In this document: in pieces, positions 51,968 through 64,000 of the stretch | Numbering within the stretch: the stretch's first letter is position 1 | How the letters are laid out: each line of letters begins with the position of its first letter | Assembly (NCBI RefSeq): GCF_037975245.1 | Contig: NC_092561.1 | Span: 12,275,001-12,339,000, forward strand | From: Apostichopus japonicus | Lineage: Eukaryota > Echinodermata > Holothuroidea > Aspidochirotida > Stichopodidae | Length of the DNA stretch: 64,000 nt | Direction: 5' to 3' | Made by a program: the position numbers and the translations under genes | Notes under the pieces: generated by a model | Seen by the model: only the letters and a program-made list of their open reading frames with translations | Databases searched by the model: none | Told to the model about the DNA's origin: nothing

Positions 51968-54900
51968 TCGTTCGTTTTACCGCACATTCGATTGATCGGT
52001 ACCGGACATTCGATTGATCGGTACCGCACATTCGATTGATCGGTACCACACATTCGATTGATCGGTACCGAAAAATCGATTGATCGATAACGCACATTTG
52101 ATTGAGCGTTACCGAACATTCGATCGATCGATAACGCACATTCGATTGATCGGTACAGAGCATTCGATTGATCGATAACGCACATTCGATTGATCGGTAC
52201 CACAAATTCGATTGATCGGTACCGAAAATTCGATTGATCGATAACGCACATTCGATTGAGCGTTACCGAAAATTCGATCGATCGATAACGCACATTCGAT
52301 TGATCGGTACAGAACATTCGATTGATCGGTAACGCACAATCGATTGATATGTACCGCACATTCGATTTATCGATTCCGCACATTCGATTTATCGATACCG
52401 CACATTCGATTGAACGGTACGGCACATTCGATTGATCGGTACGGCACATTCGATTGATCGGTACCACACATTCGATTGATCGGTACCGCACATTCGATTG
52501 ATCAATAACGCACATTCGATTGATCGGCACCGAACATTCGATTGATCGATAACGCACATTCGATTGATCGGCACCGCACATTCGATTGATCGATAACGCA
52601 CTTTCGATTGATCGGTACCGAACATTCGATTGATCGGTACCGCACAATACATCGATCGGTACCGCACATTCGATTGATCGGTACCGCACATGCGATTGAT
52701 CGGTACCGCAAATGCCATTGATCGATACCGCACATTCGATTTATCGATACCAAACATTCGATAGATCGGTATGGCACATTCGATTGATCGGTACGGCACA
52801 TTCGATTGATCGGTACCGCACGTGCGATGGATCGGTAGCGAACATTCGAATAATCAAAAACGCACATTCGTTCGTTTTACCGCACATTCGATTGATCGGT
52901 ACCGGACATTCGATTGATCGTTACCGCACATTCGATTGATCGGTACCGCACATTCGATTAATCGATATCTCACAATCGATTGATCGGTACCGCACATTCG
53001 ATTGATCGGTATCGCAAATTCGATTAATCAGTAACGCACATTCGATTGATCGATACCGCACAAGCGATTGATCGGTACCGCACATTCGATTGATCGGTAC
53101 CGCACATTCGATTGATCGATACCGCACATTCGATAGATCGGTACGGCACATTCGATTGATTGGTACGGCACTTTCGATCGATCGGTACCGCACATTGGAT
53201 CGATCGATACCGCACATTCGATTGATCGGTAACACACATTCGATTGATCGGTACCGCAAATTCGATTGATCGGTACCGCACATGCGATCCTTCGGTACCG
53301 CACATTCGATCGATCGGTACCGCACATTCGATAGATCGGTACCGAACATTCGATTGATTAGTACCGCACAATCGATCGATCGGTATCGCACATTCGATTG
53401 ATCGGTACCGCACATACGATTGATCGATAAGGCACATTCGATTGATCGGCACCGAACATTCGATTGATCGATAACACACATTCGATTGATCGGTACCGAA
53501 CCATCGATTCATAGGTACCGCAAGTTCGATTAATCGATATCTCACAATCGATTGATCGATAACGCACATTCGATTGATCGGTACCGAACATTCGATTGAT
53601 CGGTAATGCACATTCGATTAATCGGTAACGCACATTCGATTGATCGGTACCGCACATTCGATTAATCGATACCGCACATTCGATTGATCTGTAACGCACA
53701 TTCGATTGATCGGTACCGAACATTCGATTGATCGATAACACACATTCGATTGATCGGTACCGAACATTCGATTCATAGGTACCGCAAGTTCGATTAATCG
53801 ATATCTCACAATCGATTGATCGATAACGCACATTCGATTGATCGGTACCTAACATTCGATTGATCGGTAATGCACATTCGATTAATCGGTAACGCACATT
53901 CGATTGATCGGTACCGCACATTCGATTGATCAATACCGCACATTCGATTGATCTGTAACGCACATTCGATTGATCGGTACCGAACATTCGACGGATCGGT
54001 ACCGCACATTCGATTAATCGATATCTCACAATCGATCGATCGGTACCGCACTTTCGATTGATCGGTACCGCACATTCGATCGAAAGGTACCGCACATTCG
54101 ATTAATCGATACCGCACATTCGATAGATCTGTAACGCACATTCGATTGATCGGTACCGCAAATTCGATTGATCGGTACGGCACAATCGAATAATCGATAT
54201 CTCACAATCGATCGATCGGTACCGCACATTCGATTGATCGGTACCGCAAGTTCGATAAATCGGAAGCGCTCATTCGAATAATCGATATCGCACATCCGTT
54301 CGTTTTACCGCACATTCGATTGATCGGTACCGCACATTCGATTGATCGATAACGCACATTCGATTGATCGGTAACGCACATTCGATTGATCGGTACCGAA
54401 CATTCGATTTATCGATAACGCACATTCGATTGATCGGTACCGAACATTCGATTGATCGGTACCGCACAATCGATCGATCGGTAACGCACATTTCGATTGA
54501 TCGGTACCGGACATTCGATTTATCGGTACCGAACATTCGACGGATCGGTACCGCACATTCGATTAATCGATATCTCACAATCGATCGATCGGTATCGCAC
54601 ATTCGATTGATCGGTACCGCACATTCGATTGATCGGTACCGCACATGCGATGGATCGGTACCGCACATTCGAATAATCGATAACGCACATTCGTTCGTTA
54701 ACCGCACATTCGATTAATCGGTACGTCACAATCGATTGATCGAAACGCACATTCGATTGATCGGTACCGGACATTCGATTGATCGGTACCGCACATACGA
54801 TTGATCGGTACCGCACATTCGATTAATCGATATCTCACAATCGATCGATCGGTACCGCACATTCGACAGATCGGTAACGCACCTTCGGTTGATCGGTACC

Positions 54901-55776
54901 GCACAATCGATCGATCGGTACCGCACATTCGATTGATCGGTACCGAACATTCGATTGATTAGTACCGCACAATCGATCGATCGGTATCGCACATTCGATT
55001 GATCGGTACCACACATTCGATTGATCGGTACCGCACATTCGATTGATCGATAACGCACATTCGATTGATCGGCACCGAACATTCGATTGATCGGAAGGCA
55101 CATGCGATTGATGGGTACCGAACATTCGATTGATCGATACCGCACATTCGATTTATCGATACCAAACATTCGATAGATCGGTACCGCACATTCGATTGAT
55201 CGGTACCGCAAGTTCGATTGATCGGTACCGCACATGCGATGGATCGGTAGCGAACATTCTATTGATCGGTAGCGCACATTCGATTTATCGATACCGCACA
55301 TTCGATTTATCGATACCGCACATTCAATTGAACGGTACCGCACATTCGACAGATCGGTAACGCACCTTCGATTGATCGGTACCGCACAATCGATCGATCG
55401 GTACCGCACATTCGATAGTTCGGTACCGAACATTCGATTGATTAGTACCGCACAATCGATCGATCGGTATCGCACATTCGATTGATCGGTACCACACATT
55501 CGATTGATCGGTACCGCACATTCGATTGATCGATAACGCACATTCGATTGATCGGTACCGAACATTCGATTGATCGATAACGCACATGCGATTGATGGGT
55601 ACCGAACATTCGATTGATCGATACCGCACATTCGATTTATCGATACCAAACATTCGATAGATCGGTACCGCACATTCGATTGATCGGTACCGCAAGTTCG
55701 ATTGATCGGTACCGCACATGCGATGGATCGGTAGCGTTCATTCTATTGATCGGTAGCGCACATTCGATTTATCGAT

Positions 55777-57878
55777 CAATCGAATTTGCCATACCGATCA
55801 ATCGAATGTGCGGTACCGATCAATCGAAGTTGCGGTACCGATCCATCGATTGTGCGGTACCAATCAATCGAATGTGCGGTATCGATCAATCGAATGTTCG
55901 GTACCGATCGATCGATTGTGAGATATCGATTAATCGAATGTGCGGTACCGATCAATCGAATGTGCGGTACCGATCAATCGAATGTGTGGTACCGATCTAT
56001 CGAATGAGCGGTATCGATCTATCGAATGTTTGGTACCGATCAATCGACTGTGCGGTACCGATCAATCGAATGTGCAGTACCGATCGATGGATTGTGCGGT
56101 ACCGACCAATCGAATGTTCGGTGCCGATCAATCGAAAGTGCGTTATCGATCAATCGAATGTGCGGTACCGATCAATCGAATGTGCGTTATCGATCAATCG
56201 AATGTTCGGTACCGATCAATCGATTGTGCGGTACCGATCAATCGAATGTTCGGCACCGATCTATCGAATGTGCGGTACCGATCGATCGATTGTGCGGTAC
56301 CGATCAATCGAATGTGCGTTACCGATCAATCGAATTTGCGATACCCATCAATCGAATGTTCGGTACCGATCAATCGAATGTGCGCAACCGATCAATCGAA
56401 TGTGCGGTAAAACGAACGAATGTGCGTTATCGATTATTCGAATGTGCGCTACCGATCCATCGATTGTGCGGTACCAATCCATCGAACTTGCGGTACCGAT
56501 CAAGCGAATGTGCGGTACCGATCGATTGATTGTGAGATATCGAATAATCGAATGTGCGGTACCAATCAATCGAATGTGCGGTACCGATCGATCGACTGTG
56601 CGGTACCGATCAATCGAATGTGCGGTACCGATCAATCGAATGTGCAATACCGACATAACGATTGTGCGGTATCGATTAATCGAATGTGCGGTACCGCTAA
56701 AACGAATGTGCGGTACCGATCAATCGAATGTGCGGTACCAATCGATCGATTTTGCGGTACCGATCAATCGAATGTGCGTTATCGATAAATCGAATGTTCG
56801 GTACCGATCAATCGAATGTGCGTTACCGATCAATCGAATGTGCGTTATCGATCAATCGAATGTGCGGTACCGATCAATCGAATGTGCGGTAAAACGAACG
56901 GATGTGCGATATCGATTATTCGAATGAGCGCTTCCGATTTATCGAACTTGCGGTACCGATCAATCGAATGTGCGGTACCGATCGATCGATTGTGAGATAT
57001 CGATTAATCGATTGTGCCGTACCGATCAATCGAATGTGCGGTACCGATCGATCGATTGTGAGATATGGATTAATCGAATGTGCGGTACCGATCCGTCGAA
57101 TGTTCGGTACCGATCAATCGAATGTGCGTTACAGTTCAATCGAATGTGCGGTATCGATTAATCGAATGTGCGGTACCGATCAATCGAATGTGCGTTACCG
57201 ATTAATCGAATGTGCATTACCGATCAATCGAATGTTCGGTACCGATCAATCGAATGTGCGTTATCGATCAATCGATTGTGAGATATCGATCAATCGAACT
57301 TGCGGTACCTATGAATCGAATGTTCGGTACCGATCAATCGAATGTGTGTTATCGATCAATCGAATGTTCGGTACCGATCAATCGAATGTGCGTTACAGAT
57401 CTATCGAATGTGCGGTATCGATTAATCGAATGTGCGGTACCTTTCGATCGAATGTGCGGTACCGATCAATCGAATGTGCGGTACCGATCGATCGATTGTG
57501 AGATATCGATTAATCGAATGTGCGGTACCGATCCGTCGAATGTTCGGTACCGATCAATCGAATGTGCGTTACAGATCAATCGAATGTGCGGTATTGATTA
57601 ATCGAATGTGCGGTACCGATCAATCGAATGTGCGTTACCGATTAATCGAATGTGCCGTACCGATCAATCGAATGTGTGGTACCGATCAATCGAATGTGCG
57701 ATACCGATCGATCGATTGTGCGGTACTAATCAATCGAATGTTCGGTACCGAACTATCGAATGTGCGGTACCGATCGATCGATTGTGCGGTACCGATCAAT
57801 CGAAGGTGCGTTACCGATCTGTCGAATGTGCGGTACCATTCAATTGAATGTGCGGTATCGATAAATCGAATGTGCGGT
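55777..57878. repeat. Inverted segment of the satellite (2.1 kb)
   Basis: Here the unit reads as the reverse complement (CGGTACCGATCAATCGAATG), and the open strand switches to plus. It is flanked by a perfect 29-bp inverted repeat at 55,748-55,776 and 57,879-57,907 (GATCGGTAGCGC at the outer edges, TATCGAT at the inner ones). The reverse complement of its right end is a near copy of 55,265-55,450. Its left part matches the 59-60 kb blocks when reversed. Confidence 0.9.
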
Positions 57879-58679
57879 ATCGATAAATCGAATGTGCGCT
57901 ACCGATCGGTACGGCACATTCGATTGATCGGTACCGCACGTGCGATGGATCGGTAGCGAACATTCGAATAATCAAAAACGCACATTCGTTCGTTTTACCG
58001 CACATTCGATTGATCGGTACCGGACATTCGATTGATCGTTACCGCACATTCGATTGATCGGTACCGCACATTCGATTGATCGGTACCGCACAGTCGATTG
58101 ATCGGTACCGCACATTCGATTGATCAATAACGCACATTCGATTGATCGGTACCGAACATTCGATTGATCGATAACGCACATTCGATCGATCGGTACCGAA
58201 CCTTCGATTGATCGGTACCGCACAATCCATCGATCGGTACTGCACATTCGATTGATCGGTACCGCACATTCGATCGATCGGTACCGCACATTCGATTGAT
58301 CGATACCGCACATTCGATAGATCGGTACCACACATTTGATTGATCGGTACCGCACAATCGATCGATCGGTAGCGCACATTTGATAGATCGGTACCGCACA
58401 TTCGATTGATTATTACCGCACAATCGATCGATCGGTATCGCACATTCGATTATTCGATATGTCACAATCAATCGATCGGTACCGCACATTCGATTGATCG
58501 GTACCGCAAGTTCGATGGATTGGTACCGCACAATCGATGGATCGGTAGCGCACATTCGAATAATCGATAACGCACATTCGTTCGTTTTACCGCACATTCG
58601 ATTGATCGGTTGCGCACATTCGATTGATCGGTACCGAACATACGATTGATGGGTATCGCAAATTCGATTGATCGGTAAC

Positions 58680-61290
58680 GCACATTCGATTGATCGGTAC
58701 CGCACAATCGATCGATCGGTACCGCACATTCGATAGATCGGTGCCGAACATTCGATTGATCGGTACCGCACAATCGATTGATCGGTACCGAACATTCGAT
58801 TGATCGATAACGCACATTCGATTGATCGGTACCGAACATTCGATTGATCGATAACGCACTTTCGATTGATCGGTATTGAAGATTCGATTGGTCGGTAAGG
58901 CACAATCCATCGATCGGTACTGCACATTCGATTGATCGGTACCGCACATTCGATCGATCGGTACCGCACATTCGATTGATCGATACCGCTCATTCGATAG
59001 ATCGGTACCACACATTCGATTGATCGGTACCGCAAATTCGATTGATCGGTACCGCACATTCGATTAATCGATATCTCACAATCGATCGATCGGTACCGAA
59101 CATTCGATTGATCGATACCGCACATTCGATTGATTGGTACCGCACAATCGATGAATCGGTACCGCAACTTCGATTGATTGGTACCGCACATTCGATTGAT
59201 CGGTAACGCACATTCGATTGATCGGTACCGCAAAATCGATCGATCGGTACCGCACATTCGATTGATTGGTACCGGACATTCAATCGATCGGTACCGAACA
59301 TTCGATCGATCGGTACCGCACATTCGATTGATCGGTATCGCAAATTTGATTGATCGGTAACGCACATTCGATTGATCGGTACCGCACAATCGATCGATCG
59401 GTACCGCACATTCGTTAGATCGATACCGAACATTCGATTGCTCGGTACCGCACATTCGATTGATCGGTACCGCACAATCGATCGATCGGTACCGCACATT
59501 CGATAGATCGGTGCCGAACATTCGATTGATCGGTACCGCACAATCGATTGATCGGTACCGAACATTCGATTGATCGATAACGCACATTCGATTGATCGGT
59601 ACCGAACATTCGATTGATCGATAACGCACTTTCGATTGATCGGTACCGAAGATTCGATTGGTCGGTACCGCACAATCCATCGATCGGTACTGCACATTCG
59701 ATTGATCGGTACCGCACATTCGATCGATCGGTACCGCACATTCGATTGATCGATACCGCTCATTCGATAGATCGGTACCACACATTCGATTGATCGGTAC
59801 CGCAAATTCGATTGATCGGTACCGCACATTCGATTAATCGATATCTCACAATCGATCGATCGGTACCGAACATTCGATTGATCGATACCGCACATTCGAT
59901 TGATTGGTACCGCACAATCGATGGATCGGTACCGCAACTTCGATTGATTGGTACCGCACATTCGATTGATCGGTTACGCACATTCGATTGATCGGTACCG
60001 CAAAATCGATCGATCGGTACCGCACATTCGATTGATTGGTACCGGACATTCAATCGATCGGTACCGAACATTCGATCGATCGGTACCGCACATTCGATTG
60101 ATCGGTATCGCAAATTTGATTGATCGGTAACGCACATTCGATTGATCGGTACCGCACAATCGATCGATCGGTACCGCACATTCGTTAGATCGATACCGAA
60201 CATTCGATTGCTCGGTACCGCACAATCGATTGATCGGTACCGAACATTCGATTGATCGATAACGCACATTCGATTGATCGGTACCGAACATTCGATTTAT
60301 CGGTAATGCACATTCGATTGATCGGTACCTCACATTCGATTTATCGGTACCGCACATGCGATTGATCGGTAGCGCACATTCGATTTATCGATAGCGCACA
60401 TTCGATTTATCGATACCACACATTCGATCGAACGGTACCGAACATTCGATTGATCGGTACGTCACATTCGATTGATCGGTACTGCACATTGGATTGATCG
60501 GTACCGCATATTCGATTGATCAGAAACGCACAATCGATTGATCGGTACCGCAAATTCGATTGATCGGTACCGCACATTCGATTAATCGATATCTCACAAT
60601 CGATCGATCGGTACCGAACATTCGATTGATCGATACCGCACATTCGATTGATTGGTACCGCACAATCGATGGATCGGTACCGCAACTTCGATTGATTGGT
60701 ACCGCACATTCGATTGATCGGTAACGCACATTCGATTGATCGGTACCGCAAAATCGATCGATCGGTACCGCACATTCGATTGATTGGTACCGGACATTCA
60801 ATCGATCGGTACCGAACATTCGATCGATCGGTACCGCACATTCGATTGATCGGTATCGCAAATTTGATTGATCGGTAACGCACATTCGATTGATCGGTAC
60901 CGCACAATCGATCGATCGGTACCGCACATTCGTTAGATCGATACCGAACATTCGATTGCTCGGTACCGCACAATCGATTGATCGGTACCGAACATTCGAT
61001 TGATCGATAACGCACATTCGATTGATCGGTACCGAACATTCGATTTATCGGTAATGCACATTCGATTGATCGGTACCTCACATTCGATTTATCGGTACCG
61101 CACATGCGATTGATCGGTAGCGCACATTCGATTTATCGATAGCGCACATTCGATTTATCGATACCGCACATTCGATCGAACGGTACCGAACATTCGATTG
61201 ATCGGTACGGCACATTCGATTGATCGGTACTGCACATTGGATTGATCGGTACCGCATATTCGATTGATCAGAAACGCACAATCGATTGAT
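58680..61290. repeat. 748/770-bp higher-order repeats, three copies
   Basis: The block with GGTGCCGAACATTCG and the one with CATTCAATCGATCGGTACC recur at 770 bp (35 units) between the first two copies (about 58,680 and 59,450) and at 748 bp (34 units) between the second and third (59,796-60,543 and 60,544-61,290). Copies differ by scattered single bases. Confidence 0.78.
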
Positions 61291-64000
61291 CGGTACCGCA
61301 CATTCGATTGATCGGTACCGCACATTCGATCGATCGATACCGCACATTCGATTGATCTGTAACGCACATTCGATTGATCGGTAACGCACATTCGATTAAT
61401 CAATACCGCACATTCGATTTATCGATACCAAACTTTCGATAGATCGGTACGGCACATTCGATTGATCTGTACGGCACATTCGATCGATCGGTACCGTACA
61501 TTCGATCGATCGATACCGCACATTCGATTGATCGGTAACGCACATTCGATTGATCGGTACCGAAAATTCCATTGATCGGTACCGCACATGCGATTGATCG
61601 GTAGCGCACATTCGATTTATCGATAACGCACATTCGATCGATCGGTACCGAACATTCGATTGATCGGTACCGCACATTCGTTTTATCGGTACCGCACATT
61701 CGATTAATAGATACCGCACATTCGTTCCGTCGGTATTGCACGTTCGATTGATCGGTACCGCACATTCGATTGATCGGTACCGCAAGTTCGATTGATCGGT
61801 ACGGCACATGCGATTTATCGGTACCGCACATTCGCTCGATCGGTACCGCAAGTTCGATTGATTGGGACCGCACATGCGATGGATCGGTAGCGCACATTCG
61901 AATAATCGATAACGCAGATTCATTCGTTTTACCGCACATTCGATTGATAGGTACGGCACAATCGAATGATCGATAACGCACATTCGATTGATCGGTACCA
62001 GACATTCGATTGATCGGTACCGCACATTTGATTGATCGGTACCAGACATTCGATTGATCGGTACCGCACATTTGATTGATCGGTACCGCACATTCGATTA
62101 ATCGATATCTCACAATCGATCGATTGGTACCGCACATTCGATTGATCGGTACCGCACATTCGATTGATCGGTACCGAACAATCGATCGATCGGTACCTCA
62201 ACTTCGATTGATTGGTACCGCACATTCGATTGATTGGTACCGAACAATCGATCGATCGGTACCGAACATTCGATTGATTGGTATCGCAAATTCGATTGAT
62301 CGGTACCGCACATTCGATTGATCGGTACCGAACATTCGATTGATCGGTATCGCAAATTCGATTGATCGGTAACGCACATTCGATTGATCGGTACCGCACA
62401 ATCGATCGATCGGTACCGCACATTCGATAGATCGGTACCGAACATTCGATTGATCGGTACCGCACAATCGATTGATCGGTACCGCACATTCGATTGATCG
62501 ATAACGCACATTCGATTGATCGGTACCGAACATTCGATTGATCGATAACGCACATTCGATCGATCGGTACCGAACATTCGATTGATCGGTACCGCACAAT
62601 CGATCGATCGGTACCGCACATTCGATTGATTGGTACCGCAAAATCGATCGATCGGTACCGCAACTTCGATTGATCGGTACCGCACATTCGATTGATCTGT
62701 ACCGCACAATCCATCGATCGGTACCGCACATTCGATTGTTCGGTACCGCACATTCGATTGATTGGTACCGCACATTCGATTGATCGGTACCGCAAAATCG
62801 ATTGATCGGTACCGAACATTCGATTTATCGATAACGCACATTCGATTGATCGGTACCGAACATTCGATTGATCGGTACCGCACAATCGATCGATCGGTAT
62901 CGCACATTCGATCGATCGGTACCGCACAATCCATCGATCGATACCGCACATTCGATTGATCGATACCGCACATTCGATTGATCGGTACCGAACATTCGAC
63001 GGAGCGGTACCGCACATTGGATTAATCGATATCTCACAATCGATCGATTAGTACCGCACATTCGATTGATCGGTCCGCAAGTTTGATTGATCGGTACCGC
63101 ACATGCGATGGATCGGTATCTTACATTCGAATTATCGATAACGCACATTCGTTCGTTTTACCGCACCTTCGATTGATCGGTACGGCGAAATCGATTGATC
63201 GATAACGCACATTCGATTGAACGGTACCGGACATTCCATTGATCGGTACCGAACATTCGATTGATCGGTACCGCACATTCGATTGATCGGTACCGAACAT
63301 TCGATAGATCGATAACACACATTCGATAGATCGGTACCGAACATTCGATTGATCGTTACCGCACAATCGATCGATCGGTACCGCACAATCGATCGATCGG
63401 TATCGCACATTCGATTGATCGGTATCACACATTCGATTGATCGGTACAACACATTCGATTGATCGGTACCGAACATTCGATTGACCGATAACGCACATTT
63501 GATTGATCGGTACCGAACATTTGATTGATCGATAACGCACATTCGATTAATCGGTACCGAATATTCGATTGATCGGTATCGCACATTCGATCGATCGGTA
63601 CCGCACATTCGATTGATCGGTACCGCACATTCGATTGAGCTGTAACGCACATTCGATTGATTGGTACCGCACATTCGATTGATCGGTACCGCACATGCGA
63701 TCGATCGGTACCGCACATTCGATTGATCGATACCGCACATTCGATTGATCGGTACGGCACATTCGATCGATCGGTACGGCACATTCGATCGATCGGTACC
63801 GCACATTTGATCGATCGATACCGCACATTCGATTGATCGGTAACGCACATTCGATTGATAGTTACCGCAAATTCCATTGATCGGTACCGCACATGCGATT
63901 CATCGGTAGCGCACATTCGATTTATCGATAACGCACATTCGATTGATCGGTACCGAACATTCGATTGATCGGTACCGCACAATCGATCGATCGGTACGGC

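Larger units (their letters stand above)
13476..64000. repeat. 22-bp satellite array, over 50.5 kb, runs off the window
   Basis: The unit is GGTACCGCAC followed by ATTCGATTGATC, about 2,300 copies, head to tail in this orientation except 55.8-57.9 kb. It holds the octamer palindrome CGGTACCG, a GATC and a TCGA, and three CpGs per unit. Variation falls mainly at fixed positions (GGTACC / GATACC / GGTAAC / GATAAC / GATATC, then CGCAC / CGAAC / GGCAC / CTCAC, then ATTCGATTGATC / AATCGATCGATC / ATTCGATAGATC / ATTCGATTTATC / ATTCGATTAATC). Unit length is occasionally 20 or 23 bp. The minus strand is free of stop codons in all three frames because of the unit sequence, so its long open frames are not genes. 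No mobile element is seen inside. Confidence 0.97.

Noticed and set aside
55748-55800. Simple fold-back origin of the inverted segment at its left junction
   Set aside because: Sequence right of the junction (CAATCGAATTTGCC) is not the exact reverse complement of the sequence to its left (AAATCGAATGTGCGC), so copying back of the same strand at that point does not fit.
55614-56927. A 437-codon open frame on the plus strand
   Set aside because: It lies mostly in the inverted segment of the satellite, where the stop-free strand is plus. Same explanation as for the minus-strand frames.
13476-64000. CRISPR array
   Set aside because: Direct repeats of 22 bp without any spacers, in a eukaryotic context with no cas genes.
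13476-64000. Telomeric repeat
   Set aside because: The unit does not resemble TTAGGG or other known telomere motifs and has no strand-biased G-run.

Overview
The window is eukaryotic, most likely from a marine invertebrate animal. The evidence is one gene with canonical GT-AG introns, several classes of short non-autonomous transposon remnants, an AT-rich unique background and a very large satellite block. The multi-exon integrase-core gene belongs to a family I know from cnidarians, echinoderms, amphioxus and fishes. Species assignment is not possible from what I can see. Nothing bacterial is present.

Left part (1-13,475): ordinary, repeat-rich animal DNA. A 161-bp tandem array (304-1,200) is followed by the only convincing protein gene, a minus-strand four-exon integrase/transposase-type gene (2,289-6,590) with all splice sites in phase and an apparently complete DDE triad. 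Upstream of it lies a 1.55-kb interval bounded by inverted CAGTGTTCGA ends. Then come two short-period arrays: a 21-bp array with the palindromic core TACTTAAGTA (8,154-8,607) and a degenerate 15-18-bp array (8,719-8,997). G-rich interspersed repeats follow (9,668-10,495), then a long inverted repeat (11,054-11,724) and a clean 468-bp TTAA-flanked MITE (11,732-12,199). From 12,204 to 13,475 nothing is recognised.

Right part (13,476-64,000, still open at the window end): one uninterrupted satellite of about 2,300 copies of a 22-bp unit (GGTACCGCAC followed by ATTCGATTGATC, with recurrent variants). Its minus strand lacks stop codons in all three frames. Because 22 is not a multiple of 3, each frame encodes the same 22-residue cycle, so the many long ORFs there (up to 715 codons) are a property of the repeat and not genes. 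The satellite has a layered higher-order structure: 242/528-bp repeats near 17 kb, a nearly perfect 2,944-bp tandem duplication (18.6-24.5 kb), a pair of about 2.0-2.16 kb (26.1-30.3 kb), a 748/770-bp triplet (58.7-61.3 kb), copies of the 15-17 kb block reappearing near 42-45 kb, and one 2.1-kb segment in reversed orientation (55.8-57.9 kb) bounded by a 29-bp inverted repeat.

No genes here appear to work together. The integrase gene stands alone, and the satellite is best seen as a structural (possibly pericentromeric or other heterochromatic) block. That role is inference only.
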